Assembly: GCF_000496755.2 (NCBI RefSeq)
Contig: NZ_AYKS02000049.1
Span: 44,441 to 108,440 of the forward strand
Direction: 5' to 3'
DNA length: 64,000 nucleotides
Source of the DNA: Serratia sp. DD3
Lineage (GTDB): Bacteria; Pseudomonadota; Gammaproteobacteria; Enterobacterales; Enterobacteriaceae
The notes under the pieces are model-generated. The model was not told where the DNA came from, did not search any database, and saw only the letters and a list, made by a program, of their open reading frames with translations. Position numbers and translations under genes: made by a program. The stretch's first letter is position 1. The number at the start of each line of letters is the position of its first letter. Below are positions 10,620 through 19,925 of the stretch, in pieces.

Positions 10620-11079
10620 CCGCATAATCCCCATGTGTCGTTGTGAGTTTGCTTGTTGTGTTTGCCGTGCCTGGCCATTATTGCTATTCAGAGTCGCTGC
10701 CTACCCGCCACCGGAGTGAGCCTGGCTAGAACAGTAAAACTGCTTTTATCCATAAGTAATAATGGGTTAGGTTAATTCACGGCAAACTTTTCTAATAAGA
10801 CTTTACTTTTCATGCTATTAAACAGGAATTTTATTCTGTAAATCAACTGCCACTGACAGGAACAAGCGGTGTAAACAGAATAAAATTCGAATTATTACCG
10901 TACTGTTTGGGCAACCAACAGTTCATTATGCTGGATAAGTACCACCGCGCTAATTTTTTACTCGGAAAATATGGGTTGGGAAAAACATTCTGCGTGGAAA
11001 TCGTACTAAAAAACTTACACAACACTATCAGCAAGATCCATTACACTGTCAATATCATTGATTAATGTAAAAATCTGCC
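10620..11079. promoter_or_regulatory. livK/panM divergent promoter region with an Lrp-like inverted repeat
   Basis: 460 bases without a convincing gene. GAATTTTATTCTGT (10826-10839) recurs inverted as ACAGAATAAAATTC (10875-10888), a perfect 14-base pair of arms 35 bases apart. The left arm lies in CAGGAATTTTATTCTG, which fits the palindromic Lrp consensus (CAG-N-AWATTWT-N-CTG) well. In E. coli the liv genes are repressed by Lrp with leucine, so this is a plausible operator. The flanking DNA is AT-rich. No leader peptide could be supported. Confidence 0.4.
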
Positions 11080-11472
11080 ATGAAATTAACCATTGAGCGT
11101 TTAACTCATTTGTCTCCGCAAGACCTGATCGATCTGGGTAAAATCTGGCCACATCAACAACCAGCACAGTGGCAGTGTGACCAGCAAGATGGCAAGGTAT
11201 TATTCGCCGCCCGCTTTAATGACCGACTATTGGCCGCAGTAAAAATTGAGGTGCAAGGAAACCGAGCACAACTGCACGACCTGATGGTTCGCGAGGTGAC
11301 CCGACGCCGGGGGGTTGGTCTCTACCTGGTGCAGGATACACAACGCCAATTGCCTGAGGTGCGACACTGGCAGCTTTCTACCTCCGGGTTGGCTGCGGGG
11401 GAACGTAGCGAAATCGACAACTTTATGCGTGCCTGCGGCTTTATGGCACAAGGTGAACTTTGGCAAAAATGA
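11080..11472 (+). CDS. panM: PanD maturation/regulatory factor PanM (PanZ)
   Basis: Small cytoplasmic GNAT-fold protein, 130 residues. In E. coli the homologue (YhhK) binds acetyl-CoA and triggers self-cleavage of aspartate decarboxylase PanD to its pyruvoyl form, also inhibiting it when CoA is plentiful. The conserved MKLTIERL start, DLGKIWP, FNDRLLAAVKI and especially LMVREVTRRRGVGLYLV (the acetyl-CoA loop) identify it. It sits between liv and rpoH as in E. coli. Its stop overlaps the next start as ATGA. Confidence 0.93.
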   Translation: MKLTIERLTHLSPQDLIDLGKIWPHQQPAQWQCDQQDGKVLFAARFNDRLLAAVKIEVQGNRAQLHDLMVREVTRRRGVGLYLVQDTQRQLPEVRHWQLSTSGLAAGERSEIDNFMRACGFMAQGELWQK

Positions 11473-12686
11473 AACGTTGGCTGGTAATAGCGATATTGCT
11501 ACTCCTGATGCTGGCGGCCTGGTTTTCCAGCCGCCAACCGGCAATTAACTCCTCTCCCACCTGGGATCAGCAAGTCTATATCTGGCAACGAGTCTGGACA
11601 CCACAACATGGCGATGCTCTGGTTGCCAGCCATGATCTGTTCTCAAACTTACGGGTACTGGGTTTACAAGTGCATCCCCAAGAGGGGATGCGCAAAATCG
11701 CGGTTAATACTCGCTTGCTTAAACAGGATGGCCGCCCGTTATGGCTAGTGGTACGTCTGGACGGGCAACTGCAGCAACTGGATGAAGCCACCATTTACCC
11801 GCAGTTGCAACAATTACTACAACAGTGGCAAACCGCAGGATTGCAGGTCGTTGGTGTAGAAATCGATCATGATGCGGCCACTGCACGCTTGCCTGCCTAT
11901 CAACATTTTCTACAACAACTACGCCAACAACTACCTTCTTCATTACAACTGGGCATTACCGCGCTGCCCACCTGGCTCAGTTCCCCCGCTTTATCTGGTG
12001 TACTACAACAGGTCGACAGTTCTGTGTTACAGCTACATGCGGTGCTCTCACCAGAACAAGGGCTGTTTGATGGCCAGCAGGCTCTGGGTTGGGTGGGGCA
12101 ATATGCCCGCATCAGTGGCAAGCCCTTTCGCGTAGCCTTACCCACTTATGGCATGGGGCTGATAGGGTTTGATGCTCAAGGTGCACAGGTTGAGAGCGAG
12201 TCCACGCAACACGTGGCTGGCAACTTACAAGAACTCAGCGTAGCACCACAACAGATTGCCGACTTCTTGCAACAGCTCATCCCGCTCTCTCCTAAGCATT
12301 TACGTGGTATTATCTGGTTTCGTTTACCGTTAGCCAGTGATCGCAGAGCCTGGTCAATGGAGACATTACGCGCCGTCATCACTCAGCAACCATTAACTGT
12401 TAACTGGCAGGTAGAATTTTTACCACAGCCACAGCAGAATGGATTATATGACCTGAACATCCAGAATAATGGGCCGGTAGATGCCCCGTTGCCCCGCGAA
12501 GTGCACATTCAGGCTGAGGGTTGCCTGGCTGCGGATGCGGTGGGCAATTATCAGTTGGCAACGTCATCGCAACAACCGCGCTTTGTCCGTATTCGCAGTG
12601 AGCAGTTACGCGCAGGGCAATCACGCCCCTTGGGCTGGTTACGCTGTCAACAGATCACGCCAGGAGGTACTGATGTCATCCCTTGA
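11469..12686 (+). CDS. DUF3142 family exported protein
   Basis: Protein of 405 residues starting at the ATG (11469) that overlaps the panM stop. The N-terminus MKRWLVIAILLLLMLAAWF is a signal peptide or anchor, so the bulk is periplasmic. The body reads as an alpha/beta-barrel-like domain with LGLQVHPQ, LVVRLDGQL, VVGVEIDHDAAT (an acidic site on a strand end) and GIIWFRLPLASD, the pattern I associate with DUF3142, a family of unknown function related to glycoside-hydrolase-like barrels. The last ~100 residues look like a separate beta domain. The following gene overlaps it by 14 bases, implying that the two act together. Its activity is unknown. Confidence 0.7.
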   Translation: MKRWLVIAILLLLMLAAWFSSRQPAINSSPTWDQQVYIWQRVWTPQHGDALVASHDLFSNLRVLGLQVHPQEGMRKIAVNTRLLKQDGRPLWLVVRLDGQLQQLDEATIYPQLQQLLQQWQTAGLQVVGVEIDHDAATARLPAYQHFLQQLRQQLPSSLQLGITALPTWLSSPALSGVLQQVDSSVLQLHAVLSPEQGLFDGQQALGWVGQYARISGKPFRVALPTYGMGLIGFDAQGAQVESESTQHVAGNLQELSVAPQQIADFLQQLIPLSPKHLRGIIWFRLPLASDRRAWSMETLRAVITQQPLTVNWQVEFLPQPQQNGLYDLNIQNNGPVDAPLPREVHIQAEGCLAADAVGNYQLATSSQQPRFVRIRSEQLRAGQSRPLGWLRCQQITPGGTDVIP

Positions 12687-14784
12687 TACGCCTTTATCAT
12701 CGATAAGGTATAAAAAAAGTCATCTCCGTTCGCTGCCGCTGGCCTCACTGATTGCTGCGGCATTAATAACCCCCCTTAGCAGCCAAGCTTGCGGCCCGTT
12801 TTTTCTCAATCGGTTACTGGTCGACCGCAACAGCACGCTACTGGTGATGCCGGAGGGGAACTTCGCTTTCGAAACCCACCGTCTGGTGCCGGTAGACAAA
12901 CAATTACCGTTATGGAAAGAGCCAGTACCCGAACCAGAAAACGCGCCAAAACCAGCATCACTGTCACCAGAACAGCAAATCATTGCCCAGATGCGGGCCA
13001 CCCACACCGTAGAACAAGTGGATGCCGTAAATACTCAGGGACTCTCTAATGCTGCACGTCTGTATACCCTGGGGGCGGTCGCTTTTGCCGCACAGGACCC
13101 ACGAGCACCTGAATACTTCCAGCTAGTTCTGGCGCTGCCGCTTGCCGAGCAAGGGGAATGGGGGTTACGGGCACAGTACTCTTTGGGTCGTGTTTTCATG
13201 AGCGACTATGCCATACCTGAAAGCCAATCGTCTTCCACGGCACCATCGCTTCCCCATCCAAAAGCCGCCCAGTTAGCGCAGGCCACTGCTGCCTTCCAGC
13301 AGGTCATTGACAAAGTGAAAGCAGGAGCCGCCGATCCTGACCAACTGGCACTCAGTAGCCTGGGCCAGCAAGCGCGTATCCATTTATGGCTGGGGGAAAT
13401 TGCCCCTGCCGTACAGCTTTATGCCCAGCAAGCCGCCCAGGGCGATCCCCAAGGTGGGCTTTCGTTGCAGTACATTTCCAGCTATCTGGTTAAGCCGGAA
13501 CATCTGGAGGCATTAAAGCAAGCCATTAATGACCCGTTAGTGCAGCAACTAGTGACTATCGAGCTTTTTGCACGCAGCAGTAACCTGTCAATGATGAGCT
13601 CAGATGACGGTGCAGCAGCGTTAAAACAGACGATAATTCCCATTCTGACGTTGTTGAATAACTCCGTAAAAAACGGCTTCGCCGGTAGCGATCGGCTGGC
13701 AGCACTGGCCTACCGCTCAGGGCAATATGACATGGCCGCCAGCCTACTGAAACAGGCGGGGGATAGTGGTTTAGCCTGGTGGTTACGTGCCAAAATGGCC
13801 TTGCGTGCAGGTGATATTAAAGCCGCTACTGCAGCTTATGCTAAAGCAGCCGCTGCCTTCCCTACAGATGAAACCTGGGGGCAACAGAGCAGCGATATCG
13901 ACGAGTTTAATACGGAACTGATCGTTCCAGATTGCCGGGTGTCCGGTGAACAAGCCATTCTGGCATTAAACCGTGGCGATTATCTGCAAGCCATAGAACT
14001 GATGTATCGTGGCAAGGAAACCTATTGGGCAGATGTGGCTGATATCGCCGAACGGGTATTGACCGTCGATGAACTGAAAGGTTTTGTTGATAAGCATGTA
14101 CCACCGCCCAGCACACCGCTGAAACCGGTTAATCCAGACGATGATGACTATAGCGGTCAGTGGCTTCCCAGCGACGTTAAACTTCGCGAGTTATTGGCAC
14201 GACGGCTAATGCGTGCTGGCCGTTATCAGGAAGCGCTCAGCTATTTTGCTATACCAAACTACCACCAGACAGCGGAGGAATTTGCTGCACAGTTACACAC
14301 CGCACAGGATAAAGCGCAAGATAAAATCACACGCGCCAAAGCTTACTATCAAGCTGCCTACTTGCTGCGCACACAAGGGCTAAAGCTTACCGGCTACGAA
14401 ATGACGCCAGACTATGCCATCTATGGGGCGGATTATTCCTATGTGGGGGATGCTTTCAATACCCATGAGCTAAAACACAAGAGCTGGATCAGCGCTGCCG
14501 AAGCGGCTCGGGCGGCCAAATCGTTGCCAGATGCGGATAATCGTTTCCTTCACTACCGCTGGCAGGCAGTAGAATTAGCGAAAAAATCGGCCAATCTATT
14601 ACCGCCGAAGAGCCAAGCCTACGCCGCGGTATTGTGCCACGCCAGCAGTTGGGTCATGGCCCGCGATGCCAAGACAGGCCGAGCACTCTATCAACGCTAT
14701 ATCAAAAACGGTGCCGTATTCGACTGGTCAAACCAATTTGGTTCCCGCTGTCCAGAACCAGAATTTGTCAAAGCTGAGCATTAA
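12673..14784 (+). CDS. Exported helical-repeat (TPR-like) protein, function unknown
   Basis: 703 residues from the ATG at 12673, chosen for its strong AGGAGGTACTG ribosome site. The N-terminus has a basic stretch (RYKKSHLRS), a hydrophobic core and SSQA|CGPFFLNRL, so it is exported; the cysteine right after SQA does not fit a strict lipobox. Most of the protein is alanine-rich paired helices resembling tetratricopeptide repeats (for example DPRAPEYFQLVLALPLAEQ, AALAYRSGQYDMAASLLKQA, YQEALSYFAIPNYHQTAEE). It overlaps the DUF3142 gene by 14 bases and is followed by a good terminator, so panM, DUF3142 and this gene may form one unit. The ACGPFF motif recurs in uncharacterised proteins of this kind. 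No function can be assigned. Confidence 0.75.
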   Translation: MSSLDTPLSSIRYKKSHLRSLPLASLIAAALITPLSSQACGPFFLNRLLVDRNSTLLVMPEGNFAFETHRLVPVDKQLPLWKEPVPEPENAPKPASLSPEQQIIAQMRATHTVEQVDAVNTQGLSNAARLYTLGAVAFAAQDPRAPEYFQLVLALPLAEQGEWGLRAQYSLGRVFMSDYAIPESQSSSTAPSLPHPKAAQLAQATAAFQQVIDKVKAGAADPDQLALSSLGQQARIHLWLGEIAPAVQLYAQQAAQGDPQGGLSLQYISSYLVKPEHLEALKQAINDPLVQQLVTIELFARSSNLSMMSSDDGAAALKQTIIPILTLLNNSVKNGFAGSDRLAALAYRSGQYDMAASLLKQAGDSGLAWWLRAKMALRAGDIKAATAAYAKAAAAFPTDETWGQQSSDIDEFNTELIVPDCRVSGEQAILALNRGDYLQAIELMYRGKETYWADVADIAERVLTVDELKGFVDKHVPPPSTPLKPVNPDDDDYSGQWLPSDVKLRELLARRLMRAGRYQEALSYFAIPNYHQTAEEFAAQLHTAQDKAQDKITRAKAYYQAAYLLRTQGLKLTGYEMTPDYAIYGADYSYVGDAFNTHELKHKSWISAAEAARAAKSLPDADNRFLHYRWQAVELAKKSANLLPPKSQAYAAVLCHASSWVMARDAKTGRALYQRYIKNGAVFDWSNQFGSRCPEPEFVKAEH

Positions 14785-14812
14785 CTAGCAAGACCGCTAA
14801 GCACACAAACAG

Positions 14813-14841
14813 AAAAGCCCAGAGTATCAATCTGGGCTTTT
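14813..14841 (+). terminator. Intrinsic terminator after the TPR-like gene
   Basis: AAAAGCCCAGA (14813-14823) pairs with TCTGGGCTTTT (14831-14841) around a 7-base loop, ending in T residues. It also has an A-run on the other side, so it may end the convergent rpoH transcript too. Confidence 0.9.
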
Positions 14842-14940
14842 TGATAAATAACAACTTTCCGATAAATAACAATGCGTTTCAAACTGCAGAGCCATTAACC
14901 ATAACGTGAACAACCATAGCGTGAATAAAACTGGCTATAA

Positions 14941-15798
14941 TTAAGCCTCGATCGCCATCTTTAATTTCTTCATGGCATTCTTTTCAAGCTGGCGCACTCG
15001 CTCAGCCGAAACGCCATACTGATCGGCCAACTCTTGCAGGGTGGACTTGTTGTCATCGTCCAACCAACGAGCACGGATAATATGCTGGCTACGCTCGTCC
15101 AGACCTTCCAACGCATAGGTCAGCTTGTCTGTGGCATTACTTTCCCAGTTATCTTCCTCGATCCCTTCGGCAAAATCAGAGCTTTTATCCTGCAGATAGA
15201 GCATCGGCGACAAGGTATGACCATCATGCCCGTCATCTTCTGGCATGGGGTCAAAAGACATATCCTGCGCCGCCATACGGGATTCCATCTCCAGTACGTC
15301 TTTAGTTGTCACCCCCAGCTCACGGGCCACCAGTTCCACTTCATCCTGGTTGAACCACCCCAAACGTTGCTTGGTTTTCCGCAGGTTAAAAAACAGCTTA
15401 CGCTGAGCCTTGGTGGTAGCCACTTTCACAATACGCCAGTTACGCAAGACGTATTCATGAATTTCAGCCTTGATCCAATGCACCGCAAAGGAAACCAGAC
15501 GCACCCCAACTTCTGGGTTGAAGCGACGTACCGCTTTCATCAGGCCAATATTGCCTTCCTGGATCAGGTCTGCTTGTGGCAGGCCATACCCTGAATAGTT
15601 GCGAGCAATATGAGCGACAAAACGCAGATGAGACAGGATCAGCAGCTTGGCTGCTTCCAGATCGCCCTGATAATGCAGCCGTTCAGCCAACTCCCGCTCT
15701 TCCTCTGCCGTCAGCATTGGATAGGTGTTGGCGGCCCGCAGATAGGCTTCCAAGCTGCCCTGCGGGACTAAGGCTAAAGTTTGCATTTCTTTGGTCAT
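14941..15798 (-). CDS. rpoH: RNA polymerase sigma factor RpoH (sigma-32)
   Basis: Heat-shock sigma factor, 285 residues (284 in E. coli). The start is [20 protein letters not shown]. Region 2 contains [17 protein letters not shown] and [20 protein letters not shown] (region 2.2, core binding); region 2.4 contains [21 protein letters not shown]; the RpoH box is [12 protein letters not shown]; region 4.2 is [20 protein letters not shown]. It sits downstream of ftsX in the same direction, with 266 bases of leader between. Its mRNA is a thermosensor in E. coli; I did not fold the leader here. A sigma-E type promoter lies at 15923-15950. Confidence 0.98.
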   Translation of the reverse strand: MTKEMQTLALVPQGSLEAYLRAANTYPMLTAEEERELAERLHYQGDLEAAKLLILSHLRFVAHIARNYSGYGLPQADLIQEGNIGLMKAVRRFNPEVGVRLVSFAVHWIKAEIHEYVLRNWRIVKVATTKAQRKLFFNLRKTKQRLGWFNQDEVELVARELGVTTKDVLEMESRMAAQDMSFDPMPEDDGHDGHTLSPMLYLQDKSSDFAEGIEEDNWESNATDKLTYALEGLDERSQHIIRARWLDDDNKSTLQELADQYGVSAERVRQLEKNAMKKLKMAIEA

Positions 15799-15922
15799 TC
15801 AACCCCTCTCTTGATTAAACAGGTCATGCCGGTGATTTAATGGTGGGATTTTATTGATTTTACGACAATTGCGGTTGCAAAAGCGCTTTCACACATGAAT
15901 CACCTAAACATTTTCTGCACAA

Positions 15923-15950
15923 TTTGACCCTTCCCCCCCCAAAAAAGTTC
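15923..15950 (-). promoter_or_regulatory. Sigma-E (RpoE) type promoter of rpoH
   Basis: Minus strand: -35 GAACTT (15945-15950), a 17-base spacer, then -10 TCAAA (15923-15927). This fits the RpoE consensus GGAACTT-N16/17-GTCAAA and matches the known E. coli rpoH P3, which is RpoE-dependent. The spacer contains an uninterrupted run of eight G, so its length could change by slippage. Transcription would start near 15917, about 120 bases before the ATG. Confidence 0.75.
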
Positions 15951-16064
15951 ACTACTTTTTAACATTATCACCACGGGGGGAACCGACCTATATTACTTTT
16001 GCCGCTATCCTTCCGCAACACAGTCATCACCCGTGCGGCAGAAGAACAGTATATCAAAAAATCA

Positions 16065-17018
16065 CTATTGAGGTGTAAAGCGACGTAAATGTTGCACCGT
16101 GGCCAACCAGGCTGCCACCCAGCCAATCATCGCGGAGACCAAGAGCAGCAGTAACGCCTCATCCCAACCCAAGCCATGCAAGGTGAAGGTGGTACCAAAT
16201 ACGGTTGCCACATGGGTGACCACCGCCTCCAGTTTCCATACCAACGCGCCAGACAGCGCTAATGACAATAGCGCACCAAACAACCCAAGGATTGCTCCAC
16301 CATTAAGGAATGGCCGCAAGATAAACCCATCGGTAGCACCAATCAGTTTCATAACATTGATGGTATCGCGACGACTGAAAATATTCAGACGTACACTGTT
16401 ACCGATCACCAGGAAAACCGCCACAATCATCAGTATGCCAATCATTGCCGCCACCTGCCCAACCAACCCGGTCAGGGCGGCCAGACGAGCAAACCAGCTA
16501 TCATCCATGCGGACTTCTTCCACACCAGGAACCGCCGCCACACGATCACGCAGGGTATTAAGCGTTTCAGAACTCTGGAAACTCATTTGCGGGGTGATGA
16601 TCGCCACAGCAGGTAACGGATTTTCCTCCAACATATCCAGCGCACCACCAAACCCAGACCAATTGCGGAACTCACCGCGAGCCTCTTCACGGGACAGGTA
16701 GTTCACTTTGTCTACACCGGCCTGGGCTTTGATGGCATCCAGCACTTTTACCGCAGCATCATCATCAAGGGACTTATCCAGATAGACCGTCAGTTGCGGC
16801 GTTGGGTACCATTGTGTCGACGCTGTACTCACGTTCTTCCAGATAATGTAACAAACGCTAGGTAAGGTCAGGGAAATGGCGATCACCATCACGGTCAGCA
16901 ATGTAGCCAGTGGTTGGCGCATCATATCAGCCATGGCATTCACCCAGGCATAGCGCCACTGTTGATGCCAGCCACCGCGTAGTGCCTTGCTCTTGGCGGT
17001 TTTTGCATTAGTTGCCAT
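16065..17018 (-). CDS. ftsX: Cell-division protein FtsX
   Basis: Integral membrane subunit of FtsEX at the division septum. It uses ATP hydrolysis by FtsE to activate the amidase regulator EnvC outside the membrane. It has 317 residues: a cytoplasmic N-terminus, a first membrane segment near 39-58, a large periplasmic domain (about 60-200, including [18 protein letters not shown]), then three more segments with [20 protein letters not shown] between them. The start overlaps ftsE by 11 bases. Fourth from the end of the E. coli-like order ftsY-ftsE-ftsX-rpoH. Confidence 0.97.
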   Translation of the reverse strand: MATNAKTAKSKALRGGWHQQWRYAWVNAMADMMRQPLATLLTVMVIAISLTLPSVCYIIWKNVSTASTQWYPTPQLTVYLDKSLDDDAAVKVLDAIKAQAGVDKVNYLSREEARGEFRNWSGFGGALDMLEENPLPAVAIITPQMSFQSSETLNTLRDRVAAVPGVEEVRMDDSWFARLAALTGLVGQVAAMIGILMIVAVFLVIGNSVRLNIFSRRDTINVMKLIGATDGFILRPFLNGGAILGLFGALLSLALSGALVWKLEAVVTHVATVFGTTFTLHGLGWDEALLLLLVSAMIGWVAAWLATVQHLRRFTPQ

Positions 17019-17679
17019 CGTGCGCGTCTCCTACCATACGGCCCTGGCTGAGTGTCAGGATACGATAATTACGCCGGGCGATAAGCCCTGTATCATGGGT
17101 TGCCATCAATACTGTTACCCCGACGCGGTTGAACTCTTCAAACAGGCGCAAAATACCTTCCGACAGCACATCATCAAGGTTACCGGTCGGTTCATCTGCC
17201 AGCAGTACCGCGGGTTTGTTCACCACCGCACGGGCAATGCCAACACGTTGCTGTTCACCACCAGAAAGCTGAATCGGAAAATTCTTCGCTTTATCCAGTA
17301 ACCCCACCTTATCCAATGCGGCCGAGACACGACGCCGGATATCTTCGCTACTGGCACCGGCAATGATCAGTGGCATTGCCACGTTGTCATACACTGTGCG
17401 ATCGAGCAATAAATGGTGATCCTGGAAAATCATGCCAATTTGACGGCGCAAAAATGGCACCTCACGGTTCTTCAAGCGGCTGACGTCATGCCCGCCAAAC
17501 CAGATATGACCGGCACTTGGCCGCTCGATGCCACAAATCAGTTTCAGCAGGGTACTTTTCCCTGCACCGGAATGACCGGTCAGAAAGGCCATTTCCGCTG
17601 GCCGTAAATGGAAATCGACCCCCTGCAGGGCTTGGCGGCCGCCCAGATAAGCTTTACTGACCTGTTCAAAGCGAATCAT
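17008..17679 (-). CDS. ftsE: Cell-division ATP-binding protein FtsE
   Basis: Cytoplasmic ATPase of FtsEX, 223 residues. Motifs: start [20 protein letters not shown], Walker [12 protein letters not shown], signature [15 protein letters not shown], Walker [13 protein letters not shown] and switch [10 protein letters not shown]. It lies between ftsY (5-base gap) and ftsX (11-base overlap). Confidence 0.98.
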   Translation of the reverse strand: MIRFEQVSKAYLGGRQALQGVDFHLRPAEMAFLTGHSGAGKSTLLKLICGIERPSAGHIWFGGHDVSRLKNREVPFLRRQIGMIFQDHHLLLDRTVYDNVAMPLIIAGASSEDIRRRVSAALDKVGLLDKAKNFPIQLSGGEQQRVGIARAVVNKPAVLLADEPTGNLDDVLSEGILRLFEEFNRVGVTVLMATHDTGLIARRNYRILTLSQGRMVGDAHDGN

Positions 17680-17684
17680 CGGTA

Positions 17685-19085
17685 TTAGTCCTCTCGGGCA
17701 AAAAGTGCCTCAATAAAATCGCCAGCCTTAAATGGCCGTAAATCTTCGATCCCTTCACCAACACCAATATAACGGATCGGAATACTGAGCTGATCGGCGA
17801 TCGCAAAGATCACCCCACCTTTGGCGGTACCATCCAGTTTAGTCAGCGCGATACCGGTCAAACCGACAGCTTCATTAAATAATCTCGCCTGACTCAGCGC
17901 ATTTTGCCCGGTACTGGCATCCAGCGTCAGCATAACCTCATGAGGGGCCTGGTCGTCCAGTTTTTTCATGACGCGCACAATCTTCTTCAACTCCTCCATC
18001 AAGTGCGCCTTATTCTGCAAGCGACCGGCGGTATCGGCGAGCAATACATCAATATTACGGGCTTTAGCCGCTTGTACTGCGTCGAAGATCACCGAGGCGG
18101 AATCAGCACCCGTATGTTGAGCTATCACCGGAATACGATTACGCTCCCCCCAAACCTGCAATTGCTCAACCGCCGCTGCACGGAAAGTATCACCTGCGGC
18201 CAGCATGACCGATTTACCCTCAGCCTGGAACTGACGAGCCAGCTTACCGATAGTGGTGGTTTTACCGACACCGTTAACCCCCACCATCAGGATCACAAAG
18301 GGGGTTTTGCCGCTGACATCTAGTGGCTGATCCACTTTAAGCAGAATTTCCGACATTTCTTCTTTCAGCTTGCCATAGAGCGCTTCCGCATCTTTCAACT
18401 GCTGATGGCTGGCATGTTCTGTCAGGGAGGTAATGATTTTACGTGTGGTATCCACACCCACATCGGCGATCAACAACTGTTCTTCCAACTCATCAAACAG
18501 ATCATCGTCAATCTTCTTGCCGCGGAACAGACTGATAAAGCCAGAACCCAGGTTTTGTTTGGTTTTCAGCAAACTCCGTTTAAGCCGGGTGAAAAAACCT
18601 TCTTTGGTGGGGCGTTCCTGTTCTTGTGCTACCGCGGGTTCTGGTTGTTCCTGCTCCTCCACCATCGCTTCAATCAATGGGGGTTCTGGCTCAATCTCAA
18701 TAATGACGGGAGGCGCTTCAACTTCAAATTTAACTTCAACTTCAACTTCAACTTCAACTTCAACGTCGACGTCGGGGGCCCGCTGTTCAGGTTCAGCAGG
18801 CAGCGGTAATGGCTCGGCCACTGGAGCGCTATGTTCAACCAACGCCGGGACATTTTCGGCAATCGGTTCACCACTCAACGTAGCATCCCATTCCCCTGGC
18901 GTTTCTATCACTTCAGCGGGTTCGGACGCCATAATGGGAACTTGGTCATCCAACGTGCTAGCTGTGGGGAGTTCTGTAACCTGATGCTCCACCGATTCGC
19001 TGGCTGGCTCAGGTTGCTGTGATTCCTCTTCTTTTTGACCTAAACCCAACCAGGAGAAAAAACCACGTTTCTTTTCTTTTGCCAT
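17685..19085 (-). CDS. ftsY: Signal recognition particle receptor FtsY
   Basis: SRP-receptor GTPase that docks ribosome-SRP complexes at the inner membrane for co-translational insertion. 466 residues: a basic N-terminus (MAKEKKRGFFSWLGLGQKEE), a long acidic A domain (about 20-165), then the NG domain. NG motifs: GVNGVGKTTTIGKLA (G1), DTFRAAAVEQL, DTAGRLQNKAHLMEEL (G3), TKLDGTAKGG (G4) and GVGEGIEDLRPF. The A domain contains a run of alternating E and V encoded by a hexanucleotide repeat (18715-18774). It is first in ftsYEX; about 380 bases lie between its start and a toxin-antitoxin cassette. Confidence 0.97.
   Translation of the reverse strand: MAKEKKRGFFSWLGLGQKEEESQQPEPASESVEHQVTELPTASTLDDQVPIMASEPAEVIETPGEWDATLSGEPIAENVPALVEHSAPVAEPLPLPAEPEQRAPDVDVEVEVEVEVEVKFEVEAPPVIIEIEPEPPLIEAMVEEQEQPEPAVAQEQERPTKEGFFTRLKRSLLKTKQNLGSGFISLFRGKKIDDDLFDELEEQLLIADVGVDTTRKIITSLTEHASHQQLKDAEALYGKLKEEMSEILLKVDQPLDVSGKTPFVILMVGVNGVGKTTTIGKLARQFQAEGKSVMLAAGDTFRAAAVEQLQVWGERNRIPVIAQHTGADSASVIFDAVQAAKARNIDVLLADTAGRLQNKAHLMEELKKIVRVMKKLDDQAPHEVMLTLDASTGQNALSQARLFNEAVGLTGIALTKLDGTAKGGVIFAIADQLSIPIRYIGVGEGIEDLRPFKAGDFIEALFARED
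18715..18774. repeat. In-frame hexanucleotide repeat in the ftsY acidic domain
   Basis: Ten consecutive 6-base units. Five are perfect ACTTCA copies (18733-18762), flanked by variants (gcttca, aattta, acgtcg twice). On the coding strand this is (GAAGTT)n, giving alternating Glu-Val. Gain or loss of units keeps the frame and only changes the length of the acidic linker. Confidence 0.85.
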
Positions 19086-19463
19086 GTTCTGATCCTGCTC
19101 CGTACCAATGGCTTGCCAATGCGAAAAATCAATCCAACAAGTCTATCACTTTCCCTCGTCTAGCAACACGCATCCGGCATGCTTTCAATCCGCTAATCCA
19201 GTAACAAAAAACCCGCTTCTTGTCCCTGGTGTATTTTCCCTCTCTATCGCCATTCAAGCTATAAAGCTGTTAATGACGTTACAAGGCCCAAGCCTTCCCC
19301 CTTTGACTTATCGAACTCGATTTTTATTTTTCGTTTGTTTCGTTTATTGCGATTTTCGATTATTTCGTATAATCTACTAATAGCCGTTGCTGCATTCACT
19401 AAACCTGAAACTAACTCGCTAATATTAATAATCTAAATTAATTAGATAAACTGGAACACTCAA
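19086..19463. promoter_or_regulatory. ftsY / toxin-antitoxin divergent spacer with candidate operator
   Basis: 378 bases with no gene. It must hold the ftsY promoter and that of the HTH/PIN cassette. The last 100 bases are very AT-rich. ATCTAA (19431-19436) and TTAGAT (19442-19447) form an inverted repeat 16 bases before the antitoxin ATG, a natural position for autoregulation by its HTH protein. Confidence 0.4.
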
Positions 19464-19925
19464 ATGACCAACTCAATTATTGATAGCTTGAGCCTTCCGG
19501 CTCCAAGGGAAATTGAGGCCGCTGTACGTGGACAAAGAGAGCTTGCAGCCTATCTCTCCACTAAGATGGAAACACAAAAAATATCGATTCAGGACGCAGA
19601 TAACAACACCCACCAGATCGAATTGCCGACGTCTTCACTGACACTGCTGATGTCGATTTTAGGTGAGCTGGCCGTGGGTAACGCCGTTCAGGTTGTTCCT
19701 GTGCATGCTGAATTAACCACGCAGGAAGCCGCTAACATTCTGAATGTTTCACGCCCTCACATGGTGAAACTCCTGGAAGAGGGGAAGCTACCTTTTCATA
19801 AAACCGGTCGTCACCGCCGTGTACTTTTCGCTGACCTGATGGACTATAAACACCATCGGGATAACGAAAGCAGTAAAGCAATGCAGGAGTTGGCAGACCA
19901 TAGTCAGGATCTCGGACTTTACTAA
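19464..19925 (+). CDS. HTH (excisionase/MerR-like) antitoxin of a PIN-domain toxin-antitoxin pair
   Basis: 153 residues. The N-terminal half (1-80) is helical and unassigned. The C-terminal half carries a winged-helix/excisionase-type DNA-binding domain, LTTQEAANILNVSRPHMVKL followed by LPFHKTGRHRRVLFADL (about residues 85-128). The stop (TAA) overlaps the toxin start by one base (TAATG), the coupling expected of a type II toxin-antitoxin operon. It lies between ftsY and rsmD, which are close neighbours in most enterobacteria, so the pair looks like an insertion. Confidence 0.78.
   Translation: MTNSIIDSLSLPAPREIEAAVRGQRELAAYLSTKMETQKISIQDADNNTHQIELPTSSLTLLMSILGELAVGNAVQVVPVHAELTTQEAANILNVSRPHMVKLLEEGKLPFHKTGRHRRVLFADLMDYKHHRDNESSKAMQELADHSQDLGLY

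Noticed and set aside
10843..11034. 63-residue minus-strand frame in the livK/panM spacer
   Set aside because: It lies over the Lrp-like inverted repeat, has no ribosome site and no recognisable domain.
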